Made by a program: the position numbers and the translations under genes
In this document: positions 9,001 to 17,774 of the stretch, in pieces
Position numbering within the stretch: the stretch's first letter is position 1
How the letters are laid out: the number at the start of each line of letters is the position of its first letter
Origin: JAPWJZ01 sp964575605
Lineage (GTDB): Bacteria > Pseudomonadota > Alphaproteobacteria > Micavibrionales > UBA2020
Length of the DNA: 64,000 nucleotides
Assembly: GCA_964575605.1 (NCBI GenBank)
Contig: CAZNRN010000013.1
Span: 1 to 64,000, forward strand
Reading direction: 5' to 3'
The notes under the pieces: model-generated
What the model was told of the DNA's origin: nothing
The model's input: only the letters and a program-made list of their open reading frames with translations
Database searches by the model: none

Positions 9001-9030
9001 ACAATACAAAATTCCCGCCCCGCCTGTCAA
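9001..9030 (-). promoter_or_regulatory. Putative promoter of ankyrin gene B
   Basis: On the minus strand a consensus TTGACA (9030-9025) is followed after 18 bases by TATTGT (9006-9001), about 31 bases before the ATG at 8970. Confidence 0.5.
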
Positions 9031-9120
9031 CCCCGAAAACCCCGTGATTTCAAAGGGGTTGTGTGTGTCCATATTTCCTTAAAATTTATGGCTTAAAATA
9101 CCTGTGTATAAAGGATTCGC

Positions 9121-9762
9121 ATGGGTACCGATTTTAACCAGAAAGCCGAAAACCCGCCCGAGCCGGCGCGGAGCACTTTCTTCGAAGCGGCGCGTGCCGG
9201 CGACACGCAATCGGTGACATTGCTGTTGCAGCGCCACCCGTGGGCGACGCACTGGCGCAATTCGGCCAGGAAAACCCCGCTGATGGTGGCGATCGAGGGC
9301 AAGCAGGAAGCCATGGCGCTGCTGCTGATAGGACAAGGCAGCGATATCGGCCACAAGGATAACGACGGCTGGACGCCTTTAATCCACGCGGTGGTCCATG
9401 ATATGCCACGCCTCGTCCGCCTGCTCATCACCAAGGGCGCGAATATCGAAGACCGCATGATATCAAGCGAGATGACGCCGCTTTTAGCAGCCGGCATGAT
9501 GGGCAGAACCGAATGCGCCGAGATTCTGATGCAGGCCGGCGCCGATGCGAAGGCCGTCGACGACCGCCGCCTCGACGCCGCGCAATGGGCAGGGCAAAGC
9601 GGCCATGCGGCGACGCAAGAAGCCATCCGCAGCTTCCCCGGGCGTCACGCTGAAAAGCTCCGCGCGGAAAAGGAAGCTGCGGCCAAGGCGATAGATGCCG
9701 AGGCACATGGCGGCACTGCGGCGCCCCTGCAGGTCGGCAAGCCGCTCAAGCTTAAAACCTGA
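9121..9762 (+). CDS. Ankyrin repeat protein C with KPLKLK tail
   Basis: A 213-residue protein. The N-terminal F-F-E-A-A-R-A-G-D-T-Q-S-V opens the first of about four ankyrin repeats (K-T-P-L-M-V-A-I, D-G-W-T-P-L-I-H-A-V, M-T-P-L-L-A-A-G). A helical Ala/Lys/Glu segment follows at about 175-195, and the end is Q-V-G-K-P-L-K-L-K-T. There is no signal peptide. It is divergent from ankyrin gene B (150 bases apart) and convergent with era, only 3 bases from the era stop. The tail fits the family pattern with Leu in place of Phe. Confidence 0.87.
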   Translation: MGTDFNQKAENPPEPARSTFFEAARAGDTQSVTLLLQRHPWATHWRNSARKTPLMVAIEGKQEAMALLLIGQGSDIGHKDNDGWTPLIHAVVHDMPRLVRLLITKGANIEDRMISSEMTPLLAAGMMGRTECAEILMQAGADAKAVDDRRLDAAQWAGQSGHAATQEAIRSFPGRHAEKLRAEKEAAAKAIDAEAHGGTAAPLQVGKPLKLKT

Positions 9763-9765
9763 ATA

Positions 9766-10662
9766 TCATGAATTGAAATCGAGGCCCCAGTCCCGGTAAC
9801 GTTCGGGGTCGTCGGTCCATTTTTCGCGCACCTTGACGAAGATGTTGAGGTGCACGCGGCGCTCGAGCATTTCCTCCAGGTCCTTGCGCGCGGCCTGCCC
9901 GATGCTCTTGATGCGGCTGCCACCCTTGCCGAGGAAGATGGCTTTTTGCGTGTCGCGCATAACGTAAATTGTTTGTGATATTTTCACCGACCCGTCGTCG
10001 AATTCTTCCCACTTGTCGGTTTCGACGGTGGAGGCATAGGGAAGTTCGTCGCCCAGCTGCAGGAAGATTTTCTCGCGCGTGATTTCGGCGGACAGCAGCC
10101 GGAGCGGCATGTCGGAGACCTGGTCCTCGGCGAACATCCAGGGGCCTTCGGGCATTTTCCTCGCGAGGTCTTCGGCGAGGCGCTTGCAGCCGTCGCCGGT
10201 CAGCGCGGATATCATATAAATATCGGTGAAGATGCCTTCGGCGTTGATTTCGGTCGCCAGCGACAGCAGCTTGTCTTTTTTCAGCAGGTCGATTTTGTTC
10301 AGCACGGCCGCGACTTTTCTTTGCTGTTGTTTCAGCCGGTCGATGACCGCGCGGGTGTCGGGGTTGATGTAGCCGTGGCCGACATCGATGATCAGCAGTA
10401 TTTCCTCGGAATCCTTCGCCCCCGCCCAGGCGGCGGCGACCATGGCTTTTTCAAGCCTTGCCTTGGGCGCGAAGATACCGGGCGTGTCGACCAGGATGAT
10501 TTGCGCCTCGCCCTCCATCAAAATGCCCAGCACACGCGTGCGCGTCGTTTGCACCTTGGGGCTGACGATGGAGACTTTCGAGCCCACCAGCTGGTTGACC
10601 AGCGTGGATTTTCCAGCGTTTGGCGCACCGATAACAGAGACATATCCGCAACGCGCCGTCAT
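9766..10662 (-). CDS. era: GTPase Era
   Basis: The 298-residue protein has the G1 motif G-A-P-N-A-G-K-S-T at residues 12-20, the switch region with T-T-R-T-R, G3 D-T-P-G near 59, and G4 N-K-I-D near 121. The C-terminal KH domain carries G-K-G-G-S-R-I-K-S-I-G. Era binds the 3' end of 16S rRNA and couples small-subunit maturation to growth. Its start overlaps the rnc stop as ATGA, the usual rnc-era arrangement. Confidence 0.97.
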   Translation of the reverse strand: MTARCGYVSVIGAPNAGKSTLVNQLVGSKVSIVSPKVQTTRTRVLGILMEGEAQIILVDTPGIFAPKARLEKAMVAAAWAGAKDSEEILLIIDVGHGYINPDTRAVIDRLKQQQRKVAAVLNKIDLLKKDKLLSLATEINAEGIFTDIYMISALTGDGCKRLAEDLARKMPEGPWMFAEDQVSDMPLRLLSAEITREKIFLQLGDELPYASTVETDKWEEFDDGSVKISQTIYVMRDTQKAIFLGKGGSRIKSIGQAARKDLEEMLERRVHLNIFVKVREKWTDDPERYRDWGLDFNS

Positions 10663-11351
10663 GCAATACCGCCTATCTTGTCGAGCATTTTCTGCGCCGC
10701 GTCTTTTTCGGCCTGCCGTTTGGAGGTCGAGGCGGCGCTGACGGTGCCGTGGTCTTTAATCGTCACTTCCATTTCGAAAACCGGGCTGTGGTCCGCGCCC
10801 TTGCGCGAGACTTCGCGGTAGGCGGGCAGCGGCAGGCCTTTGGACTGCGCCCATTCCTGCAGTTTCGTTTTCGGGTCTTCCGGCGGCGCGCCGCTGGCGG
10901 CGATCAGCGTTTCCCAGTGCCTTTTGACAAAGGCAACGGCGGGGGCGAGCCCTGCGTCGAGATAAATCGCGCCGATCAGCGCCTCCATCGCGCCTGACAG
11001 CACGGTATCTTTGCGTGCGCCGCCTGCCTTGGCTTCGCCTGCTGAAAATTTCAGGTGTGGGCCTAGCTGCAGCACTTCGGCCACTTTCACCAGCGCGGGC
11101 TGTGCGACCAGCGCGGCGTGGCGCTTGGCGATATCGCCCTCGCGTTCCTTGGGGAAAGCCTTATACAGCATCTCTGCGACCGCAAGGCCGAAGACGCGGT
11201 CGCCTAAAAACTCGAGGCGTTCGTTGTTGTCGGGGTTGTTCGGGACGCTCGCGTGCGTCAGCGCCATCTCGAGCAGGCGGCGGTCGGAAAAACGGTGGCC
11301 GATGCGGGTTTCCAGCTCAGAGCTTGCTGACACGCGAGAAAATCCTTCCAT
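10659..11351 (-). CDS. rnc: Ribonuclease III
   Basis: The 230-residue protein has the RNase III signature N-E-R-L-E-F-L-G-D-R-V at about residues 42-52, containing catalytic Glu and Asp. A double-stranded RNA-binding domain occupies the last 75 residues (K-T-K-L-Q-E-W-A-Q-S-K-G onward, ending A-E-K-D-A-A-Q-K-M-L). It processes rRNA precursors and degrades structured RNA. The longest start at 11351 overlaps lepB by 35 bases. A GTG at 11333 would remove only six poorly conserved residues and shorten the overlap, so the exact start is open. Confidence 0.96.
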   Translation of the reverse strand: MEGFSRVSASSELETRIGHRFSDRRLLEMALTHASVPNNPDNNERLEFLGDRVFGLAVAEMLYKAFPKEREGDIAKRHAALVAQPALVKVAEVLQLGPHLKFSAGEAKAGGARKDTVLSGAMEALIGAIYLDAGLAPAVAFVKRHWETLIAASGAPPEDPKTKLQEWAQSKGLPLPAYREVSRKGADHSPVFEMEVTIKDHGTVSAASTSKRQAEKDAAQKMLDKIGGIA

Positions 11352-12168
11352 AGCGCACGGCGGAGGGCCATTCGACCAGGCGGCAGCCGACGCTTTTCAT
11401 CGCGCCGAACATGCCGTCGCGGTCACATTTGTCGCCCACCCCTTCGGTCGAGAAGAAAAGGAAGGCGGCGCGGCCGATCAGGTTTTCGGCGGGCACATAT
11501 AGAACTTCCCGCGTCCGGCTGTCCTGCGATGAATCGCGGTTGTCGCCCATGGCGAAGTAATGGCCTTCGGGCACGCTGAATTCTTCGGTATTGTCGAGTT
11601 CGGCTTCGTCCGATTTCTCGTAGATGTTGTGCTTGATGCCGTTCGGCAGGGTTTCGAGGTATTTATTGACGATGTAGGAGCTGTTGCCGTCGTTCACTTC
11701 TTCGGAGCCGATTAATTTGCGCTCCACAATCTTGCCGTTGATGTAAAGGCGGCCTTCCTTCATCTGGATGGTGTCGCCGGGCAGGCCGATGATGCGCTTG
11801 ATGTAATCGATGTCGGTGTTGGTGGGCTTGCGGAAGACGGCGACGTCGCCGCGCTTGGGCGTGCTTTCCATGACGCGGCCGTCGATCGGCACGGCGTCGA
11901 GCGGGAAGGAGAATCTGCTGTAGCCGTAGGAATATTTTTCGACGAAGAGGTAATCGCCCACCAGCAGCGTCGGGTACATGGAGCCCGAGGGGATGTTGAA
12001 CGGCTCGAACAGGAAGCAGCGGATGACCAGCGCGATAATCGCCGCGACCACCATGGCCTTGGCAAGCTCGAATGCCTCGTCCTTTTTCTTGGGCGCGACG
12101 ACGGGCTGCGGCGTGACGGTTTCGGTGGTGGTGGTAGTCATGGGCTTGTCCTCGTTGGTGCCGGTCAT
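11317..12168 (-). CDS. lepB: Signal peptidase I
   Basis: The 283-residue protein has an N-terminal membrane segment at about residues 34-52. The catalytic Ser lies in I-P-S-G-S-M-Y-P-T-L near 60-69, the catalytic Lys in Y-I-K-R-I-I-G-L-P-G-D near 122-132, and the late signature G-D-N-R-D-S-S-Q-D-S-R near 219. It cleaves signal peptides on the outer face of the cytoplasmic membrane. It sits in the conserved acpS-lepB-rnc-era operon. A second Met at residue 10 could be the true start. Confidence 0.96.
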   Translation of the reverse strand: MTGTNEDKPMTTTTTETVTPQPVVAPKKKDEAFELAKAMVVAAIIALVIRCFLFEPFNIPSGSMYPTLLVGDYLFVEKYSYGYSRFSFPLDAVPIDGRVMESTPKRGDVAVFRKPTNTDIDYIKRIIGLPGDTIQMKEGRLYINGKIVERKLIGSEEVNDGNSSYIVNKYLETLPNGIKHNIYEKSDEAELDNTEEFSVPEGHYFAMGDNRDSSQDSRTREVLYVPAENLIGRAAFLFFSTEGVGDKCDRDGMFGAMKSVGCRLVEWPSAVRYGRIFSRVSKL

Positions 12169-12171
12169 GGG

Positions 12172-12591
12172 TTATGCTCCTCCGGCCGTGGCGGAAATGA
12201 CGACGAAGGCGGCCGCCAGCGGCGGCTCGTCGCTGAGTGAAACATGGATATGGGGCGTCATGCCCTTGGGCGTCAGCGTGGCAAGGCGCTCTTTCGCGCC
12301 GCCGCGCAACTCGATGCCGGGTTTTCCCGCGCCGTCGTTGACGACGACGATATCTTTCAAAAACACGTCTTCGGTGATGCCGAGGGATAATGCTTTCGCA
12401 CAGGCCTCTTTCGCCGCCCAGCGCTTGGCGTAACCGGCGGAGCGCTGCTGCATGTCGCCCTTGGATTTTCCTTCGACGCGCGCCTGTTCCTCGTCCGCAA
12501 AGCAGCGCTTCACGAAACGTTCGCCGTGTTCCTGCAGCGTTTCGGCGATGCGGTCGATGCTGGCGAGGTCTGTGCCGATGCCCAAAATCAT
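12172..12591 (-). CDS. acpS: Holo-[acyl-carrier-protein] synthase
   Basis: The 139-residue protein starts M-I-L-G-I-G-T-D-L and contains W-A-A-K-E-A-C-A-K-A-L, the Mg2+/CoA-binding signature, near residues 58-68. H-V-S-L-S-D-E follows near 115. It transfers 4'-phosphopantetheine from CoA to acyl carrier protein. It overlaps the rsh stop by 4 bases and is followed after 3 bases by lepB. pdxJ, which often lies next to acpS, is absent. Confidence 0.95.
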   Translation of the reverse strand: MILGIGTDLASIDRIAETLQEHGERFVKRCFADEEQARVEGKSKGDMQQRSAGYAKRWAAKEACAKALSLGITEDVFLKDIVVVNDGAGKPGIELRGGAKERLATLTPKGMTPHIHVSLSDEPPLAAAFVVISATAGGA

Positions 12592-14756
12592 TTGCTTCTG
12601 GCCCTGTTCACAGCGGTGATTTCAGGCGTCGCGCGCAGGGCGGCGATGATGTCGGAGAGGTGGCGGCTGTCGCGCACGTAAACGTCGATCATCATGTCCC
12701 AGAAATCGATGGCGCGGTTGGTGATTTTCAAATTGGTGATATTGCCGCCGTTCTTGCCGATCACGGTCGACAGCGTGCCGAGCGCGCCCGGTTCGTTGGC
12801 GATGGTGATGATCAGGCGGCCGACATGGCTTTCGGGCGTATCCTCGCCTTCTTCCCAGGCGACATCGAGCCAGCGCTCGGGCGTATCGGCGAAGGATTCC
12901 AGCGTGTCGCAGTCGATGGTGTGGATGGTCACGCCCTTGCCCGTCGTCACGATGCCGACGATGCGGTCGCCCGGCAGCGGGTGGCAGCAGCGCGCGAAAT
13001 GCAGCGCCATGCCGGGGATAAGCCCCTTGATGGGCATGGGCGCGGCCTTGCCCTTTTTCTTGTCGGGCTGGGCGGGCACGGTAAAGGTAATCGGCTGCTG
13101 GTTGGGCTGCACCGGCTTGTGCTCGGGGTAGAGCGCATAGAAAACTTCGCGGCTGGCGATATTGCCGGAACCGATGCCCGTCAGCAGGTCTTCGGTATTC
13201 TCGACCTTGAACTGGCGCGCCAGTTCCTGCGTCATGTTGCGCTCGACGTAGTCGTAGCCTTCCTGCTTCAAGACCTTGACCAGCATGGCCTTGCCGAGGT
13301 TCATGTATTCGTCGCGCTGCTGCATGCGCATAAAGCGGCGGATGCGCGCCTTGGCCTTGCCGGTGACGACGAAGCGTTCCCAGTTGGGGCTGGGGGTCTG
13401 GCTTTTCGAGGTGGTGATTTCCACCTGGTCGCCGTTCGAGAGTGCGGTGTTGAGCGGCACGATGCGGCCGTTGACCTTCGCGCCCACCGTCTTGTCGCCG
13501 AGGTCGGAGTGCACGGCATAGGCGAAGTCGACCGGGCAGGCGCCACGCGGCAGCGCGATCAGGTCGCCGTTCGGCGTGAAGCAGAAAACCTGGTCCTGAT
13601 AAAGCTCAAGCTTGGTGTTTTCGAGGAACTCTTCGGGCTTTTGCGCGTGTTCGACGATGTCCATCAACTCGCGCAGCCAGCGGTATTGGCGGCCGTCCAT
13701 CTTGTTCGCGGCCTCGCCGCCTTCCTTGTACGACCAGTGCGCGGCGACGCCCAGCTCGGATTCCTCGTGCATTTCGGGCGTGCGGATCTGCACCTCGATG
13801 CGGTGGTTTTCGGGCCCGATGACGGAGGTGTGCAGCGAACGGTAGCCGTTAGGCTTGGGCAGCGAGATATAATCTTTAAACCGGCCCGGCACCGTCGGGT
13901 AAAGCCCATGGATGACGCCCAGCGCGTGGTAGCATTCCGACACGTTCTTCACGATAATGCGGAACGCCATGATGTCGGAGAGCTGCTCGAACGAGATGTT
14001 CTTGCGCTGCATCTTCTTCCAGATGGAATAAGGCGTCTTTTCGCGGCCGAAGACCTCGGCCTCCAGTCCCGCCTCCACCAGGCGCTTCTTCAGCTCCTCG
14101 ATGATGCGCGCGACGACGGCCTCGCCCCCTTCGGCGCGCAGGAAGTTCAGGCGGGTCTTGATGCTCTCGCGCGCCTCGCTGTTCATTTCGGCGAAGCTCA
14201 GGTCTTCCAGTTCTTCCTTGATCTTGTGGATGCCGATGCGCTCCGCCAGCGGCGCGTAGATCTCGATCGTTTCCATCGCGATGCGCTTGCGCTTCTCGGG
14301 CTTGGGGATGTGGTAGAGCGTGCGCATGTTATGCAGGCGGTCGGAAAGCTTCACCAGCAGGACGCGAATGTCTTCCGACATCGCCAGCACCAGCTTGCGG
14401 AAATTTTCGGCCTGTTTTTCCTGGGCTGTCTGGAATTCGATTTTGGAAAGCTTCGTGACGCCGTCGACCAGTTTGGCGACTTCATCACCAAACAGCTTCT
14501 GGATATCTTCCAGCGTCGCGTCGGTATCCTCGACCGTGTCGTGCAAGAGCGCGGTGCAGACGGAGGCCGTGTCCATCTTCATCTCGGTCAGGATGCCGGC
14601 CACTTCGAGCGGGTGCGAGAAATAGGGGTCGCCCGAGGCGCGCGTCTGCGCCCCGTGCATCTTCATGGCGTAAACATAGGCACGGTTGACCAGATCCTCG
14701 TTCATGTCGGGATCGTATGACTTGATAAGTTCGACCAGTTCGTACTGACGGATCAA
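12588..14756 (-). CDS. rsh: RelA/SpoT homologue (Rsh), (p)ppGpp synthetase/hydrolase
   Basis: The 722-residue protein has the full long-RSH architecture. An HD hydrolase domain comes first, with H-P-L-E-V-A near residue 48 and the intact L-L-H-D-T-V-E-D-T near 70. The synthetase domain follows (R-I-I-V-K-N near 245; G-Y-R-S-L-H-T-S near 301), then a TGS domain near 390-450 and a C-terminal ACT domain (last 80 residues). Intact hydrolase and synthetase motifs suggest a bifunctional stringent-response enzyme. It lies between rpoZ and acpS, as in many alphaproteobacteria. Confidence 0.95.
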   Translation of the reverse strand: MIRQYELVELIKSYDPDMNEDLVNRAYVYAMKMHGAQTRASGDPYFSHPLEVAGILTEMKMDTASVCTALLHDTVEDTDATLEDIQKLFGDEVAKLVDGVTKLSKIEFQTAQEKQAENFRKLVLAMSEDIRVLLVKLSDRLHNMRTLYHIPKPEKRKRIAMETIEIYAPLAERIGIHKIKEELEDLSFAEMNSEARESIKTRLNFLRAEGGEAVVARIIEELKKRLVEAGLEAEVFGREKTPYSIWKKMQRKNISFEQLSDIMAFRIIVKNVSECYHALGVIHGLYPTVPGRFKDYISLPKPNGYRSLHTSVIGPENHRIEVQIRTPEMHEESELGVAAHWSYKEGGEAANKMDGRQYRWLRELMDIVEHAQKPEEFLENTKLELYQDQVFCFTPNGDLIALPRGACPVDFAYAVHSDLGDKTVGAKVNGRIVPLNTALSNGDQVEITTSKSQTPSPNWERFVVTGKAKARIRRFMRMQQRDEYMNLGKAMLVKVLKQEGYDYVERNMTQELARQFKVENTEDLLTGIGSGNIASREVFYALYPEHKPVQPNQQPITFTVPAQPDKKKGKAAPMPIKGLIPGMALHFARCCHPLPGDRIVGIVTTGKGVTIHTIDCDTLESFADTPERWLDVAWEEGEDTPESHVGRLIITIANEPGALGTLSTVIGKNGGNITNLKITNRAIDFWDMMIDVYVRDSRHLSDIIAALRATPEITAVNRARSK

Positions 14757-14805
14757 CGCTGCACCCTGCCGCCTGTTGGGGCGTTATTTTTGCCGCGGCC
14801 AATAA

Positions 14806-14840
14806 GAAAGCCGCCTAATGCTTGATTATAGGCGGCTTTC
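14806..14840 (-). terminator. Rho-independent terminator after rpoZ
   Basis: A perfect 11-base inverted repeat (14806-14816 with 14830-14840, core AAAGCCGCCT / AGGCGGCTTT) lies between rpoZ and rsh. Read on the minus strand it is followed by TTCTTATT. It would attenuate or stop transcription from rpoZ before rsh. Confidence 0.65.
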
Positions 14841-14865
14841 CGGAATTTAACAGGAGATTCAAGTC

Positions 14866-15306
14866 TCAGAAGTTTTCCTCGTCGCCGCCTTCAACAGCAG
14901 CAGTTTCGGAAACAGCAGGCTCTTCAGCCTCTTCTTCCATGCCTGCGTCGGCTGCTTCAGCCGTATCTTCCTGCAGGCCGGCGCCTTCGATTTCGGTCTC
15001 GGCCGCCTGGTTGGCAACCTGCGCCCATTCGGATTCGCCTTCCATCACGTCGATGACATCTTCGCCTTCGTCTTCGACTTCGATGACTTTCTGGTGGTTC
15101 TTGATCAGGCTTTCGCGCAGGCCGTCGAGCGAGATGTCGGTATCGGCGATTTCGCGCAGCGAGACGACGGGGTTCTTGTCGTTGTCGCGGTCGACCATCA
15201 TCGCGGAACCCGAGCCGATTTCGCGGGCGCGCTGGGATGCCAGCAGGCAGAGCTCGAAACGGTTCGGCACTTTCAGGATGCAGTCTTCAACTGTGACGCG
15301 GGCCAT
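14866..15306 (-). CDS. rpoZ: RNA polymerase omega subunit
   Basis: The protein begins M-A-R-V-T-V-E-D-C and contains the omega core with N-R-F-E-L-C-L-L-A-S-Q-R-A-R-E-I near residues 16-31. Omega is normally 80-130 residues. This one is 146 because of a long acidic Glu/Ala-rich tail (roughly residues 75-146). It promotes RNA polymerase assembly and may mediate ppGpp sensing. The next gene is rsh, the usual order. Confidence 0.94.
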   Translation of the reverse strand: MARVTVEDCILKVPNRFELCLLASQRAREIGSGSAMMVDRDNDKNPVVSLREIADTDISLDGLRESLIKNHQKVIEVEDEGEDVIDVMEGESEWAQVANQAAETEIEGAGLQEDTAEAADAGMEEEAEEPAVSETAAVEGGDEENF

Positions 15307-15347
15307 GGTCTTTCACTTTCCGGTTAATAACTCAAAAACAGTCATTT

Positions 15348-15376
15348 TTTATAAAGTCTTGCACCCTTTTTTGCAA
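15348..15376 (-). promoter_or_regulatory. Promoter of rpoZ
   Basis: On the minus strand TTGCAA (15376-15371), a 17-base spacer and TATAAA (15353-15348) lie about 42 bases before the rpoZ ATG. Confidence 0.6.
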
Positions 15377-15675
15377 CATGATTCGGGTTGCAGGTATCCG
15401 ACAGGGGCCAATCGTGGACAATATAGGGCGCCAGCATTGACTTTGGCAGCCCCCGTCCTACTTGGATTTTTAATAAAATACCTTGACAGAGTCAACCTAT
15501 TTGGATTACAAGAAGAACCGTCTGCAAGCCGCTATTCCGGGCTTTTATCCTGTGTTTACAGGAGTGATTGCCTCGTGATCGGGGTCGGTTTGGGTGATTG
15601 GGAAAACAGACTAAAAACAAGCAACAATAAAAAACGCGCTGCCGGGAATTAGCCACCGGGGCAGGGAGAGCCGAC
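15377..15675. other. Intergenic region between rpoZ and the NYN gene
   Basis: About 300 bases, AT-richer than its flanks. It holds a TTGACAGAGTCAA dyad at about 15483-15495. With TTACAA 17 bases after its TTGACA half, this could be a promoter for the downstream gene with an overlapping operator. I see no convincing ORF. Confidence 0.35.
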
Positions 15676-16287
15676 TTGAAAACGAATTATTCAAACTTCT
15701 TTTATCCCGAGGAAAAATTAGCAGTATTTATCGACGGCGCGAACCTTTACGCCGCTGCCAAGAGCCTCGATTTCGACATCGACTACAAGCGCCTGCTGGC
15801 CTGGATACAGCAGCAGAGCCGCCTCGTCCGCGCCTTCTATTACACCGCGCTGATGGAAGACCAGGAATATTCGCCCATCCGCCCGCTGATCGACTGGCTC
15901 GATTACAACGGGTATACGATGGTAACCAAGCCCGCCAAGGAATTCACCGACCATTCCGGCCGCCGCAAGGTGAAAGGCAACATGGATATCGAGCTGGCCA
16001 TCGACATGATGGAACTGGCCGACCACGTCGACCATATCGTGCTGTTCTCGGGCGACGGCGACTTCCGCCGCCTGCTGGAATCGGTGCAGCGCAAAGGCAC
16101 CCGCGTCACGGTCGTCTCGACCATCCGCACCCAGCCCCCCATGGTGGCTGACGAACTGCGCCGCCAGGCCGACCTCTTCATCGACCTGACCGACCTGATG
16201 CAATACATCGAGCGCCCGCAGCCCGCCGGCAACAACGATGGCGAAGCTTCCGCCACGGCGACCGCGCGCGTGAAGACGGGTACGTAA
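15676..16287 (+). CDS. NYN domain protein (LabA/DUF88 family putative RNase)
   Basis: The 203-residue protein starts with TTG at 15676. Residues 12-170 form a NYN (PIN-like) domain: the first acidic site in A-V-F-I-D-G-A-N-L-Y near residue 20, a middle M-D-I-E-L-A-I-D-M-M, and the third in L-F-S-G-D-G-D-F near 122. These are the metal-binding aspartates expected for RNA cleavage. Relatives begin similarly, supporting the TTG start. The last 30 residues are a low-complexity tail. The RNA target is unknown. Confidence 0.88.
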   Translation: MKTNYSNFFYPEEKLAVFIDGANLYAAAKSLDFDIDYKRLLAWIQQQSRLVRAFYYTALMEDQEYSPIRPLIDWLDYNGYTMVTKPAKEFTDHSGRRKVKGNMDIELAIDMMELADHVDHIVLFSGDGDFRRLLESVQRKGTRVTVVSTIRTQPPMVADELRRQADLFIDLTDLMQYIERPQPAGNNDGEASATATARVKTGT

Positions 16288-16334
16288 AGACAGCCCCGAA
16301 AAGACAAATTGTCTGCTCGCGAAAGCAACAAGAG

Positions 16335-16370
16335 AAAGGCCGCCAGTCACATGGCGGCCTTTCTTCTTTT
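16335..16370 (+). terminator. Terminator between convergent NYN and SNase-like genes
   Basis: An 11-base inverted repeat (16335-16345 with 16352-16362, AAAGGCCGCCA / TGGCGGCCTTT) is followed by TTCTTTT on the plus strand. The minus-strand side is also T-rich, so it may work in both directions. Confidence 0.75.
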
Positions 16371-16385
16371 GTAACGCTGTAACTG

Positions 16386-17657
16386 TTAGGCCGCGGCCTG
16401 CACGGGCGGGGGCGCGACGCCGGCTGCGACGCCCGCATTTTTCGCCTGCAGTGACGCCTGCAAGCCGGTGATGACGGTATTGATGGGCTCGATCAGCGCT
16501 TCGGCTTCCTTCAGCACTTTTTCGACCAGCTGCTGCGCGGTTTCAAGCGGCACGCCGGGCTCGAGGTTGATGTATTCCTGTTCCTTCGGCATGCCCGAAT
16601 AAAGCTTCGACACCTTGCCCGCCAGTTTGATATCGAGCAGCGAAAGCTTGTTCACGTTCGATTCAAACACCGTGCGGCTGAACGACGGGTGTTTCTGCAC
16701 GATGTCGCCGCCCTGCTGGTATTTCGGCGTTTCGTTGGCATCCTGCAAGGATCGCAGCATGTCGCCGTAGATGACAAGGAAGGCCTCGATCTTGTTCTTG
16801 TTCTCGGTCAGCTCGCCTTCCAGCGTGGTGACGAGGACCTGGCGTTCGCGCGTCAGCAGCATCGCTTCCTTGCGGCTGGTCTGTTCCTGTTCCTGTTCCT
16901 GCGCGGTCGCCATGCGCTTCAGCCAGTACCACATGACAAGGCCGACGATGGCGAGGCCGCCGAAGGGGCCGAACATCAGGGCGACGGGCAGCAGCACGCC
17001 CATATGCGGTTTCAGCCAGCTGGGCGGGCCGCTCGGGTCTTCTTTTTCGTCCTTCAGCAGCTTCCACACGCCGGCGCCGTCGAGGCGCGCTTTTTCCTGC
17101 GCGGTTTCGTAAGAGGTCGCGAAGACGGTGCCGTAGGTCTGTGCACGGTCGACGACGACAAAGCCGGTCGAGAGCAGTTCGAGCGCGAGATCCTGGTTTT
17201 CAGGCGTGGAGCAGCGGGCGACGATGTTCGTCCATGTGCTTTCCTTCGCCATGATGCGGCAGTTGACCTGGCCTTCCTGGATCAGGCCGTCCATCAAATC
17301 GAGCGCTTTCAGCTCGAGCGGCGTTTCGGAAGTCGAGGCGGGCTTGATGCCCCAGAGGCGGATGCTCTGCCCTTCGGCGCGCAGCGTCATCGGGTCGATG
17401 GCGCGCATCGGGCGGCGGATCCATTCGGGCAGCGGCGCGGCCGGCGTCGCGACGCGGCGGTCGTCATCGCCGGCAACGGGCACGGGGCGCACGCCCGGGA
17501 CCGGCATCGTGGGCGCCGCCATCATCGGTGCGCCGCCGGGTGCTGCGGGCGCGGGTGCCGCAGGTTTAGGCGCCGAGGGCTTGCCCTGCGCATGCGCCAG
17601 TTGCGGGCCCGCGAAAAGCGCGGCCGCGATCAAAAGGCAGAGAATTTTGGTACGCAT
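16386..17657 (-). CDS. Exported SNase-like domain protein with central membrane segment and coiled coil
   Basis: The start was set at the ATG at 17657, where a clean signal peptide begins (M-R-T-K-I-L-C-L-L-I-A-A-A-L-F-A-G, cleavage near A-H-A). The product is 423 residues. A Pro/Ala-rich stretch leads to a staphylococcal-nuclease-like fold at about 85-215 (S-I-R-L-W-G-I near residue 98, A-R-L-D-G-A-G-V-W near 197). The usual catalytic G-R is replaced (T-N-I-V-A-R-C), so nuclease activity is doubtful. One hydrophobic segment at about 220-245 is followed by Gln/Glu-rich coiled coil and a predicted cytoplasmic helical region. This looks like an envelope protein joining the periplasm to the cytoplasm. 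Function unknown. Confidence 0.7.
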   Translation of the reverse strand: MRTKILCLLIAAALFAGPQLAHAQGKPSAPKPAAPAPAAPGGAPMMAAPTMPVPGVRPVPVAGDDDRRVATPAAPLPEWIRRPMRAIDPMTLRAEGQSIRLWGIKPASTSETPLELKALDLMDGLIQEGQVNCRIMAKESTWTNIVARCSTPENQDLALELLSTGFVVVDRAQTYGTVFATSYETAQEKARLDGAGVWKLLKDEKEDPSGPPSWLKPHMGVLLPVALMFGPFGGLAIVGLVMWYWLKRMATAQEQEQEQTSRKEAMLLTRERQVLVTTLEGELTENKNKIEAFLVIYGDMLRSLQDANETPKYQQGGDIVQKHPSFSRTVFESNVNKLSLLDIKLAGKVSKLYSGMPKEQEYINLEPGVPLETAQQLVEKVLKEAEALIEPINTVITGLQASLQAKNAGVAAGVAPPPVQAAA

Positions 17658-17774
17658 GGAAAGACCCCTGTATATAAAACCCCATATCAACTAATAGTCT
17701 AGCGCCGGAAGCGAGGCATTTCAAACACCAAGCTTCTCTTCTATGTAAACCTAGCCGCCCGCAAGGTCTGTCAG

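Noticed and set aside
12390..14720. Long plus-strand open frame opposite rsh
   Set aside because: The minus strand encodes a complete, motif-rich RSH protein. The opposite frame has the low-complexity composition typical of shadows in GC-rich DNA.
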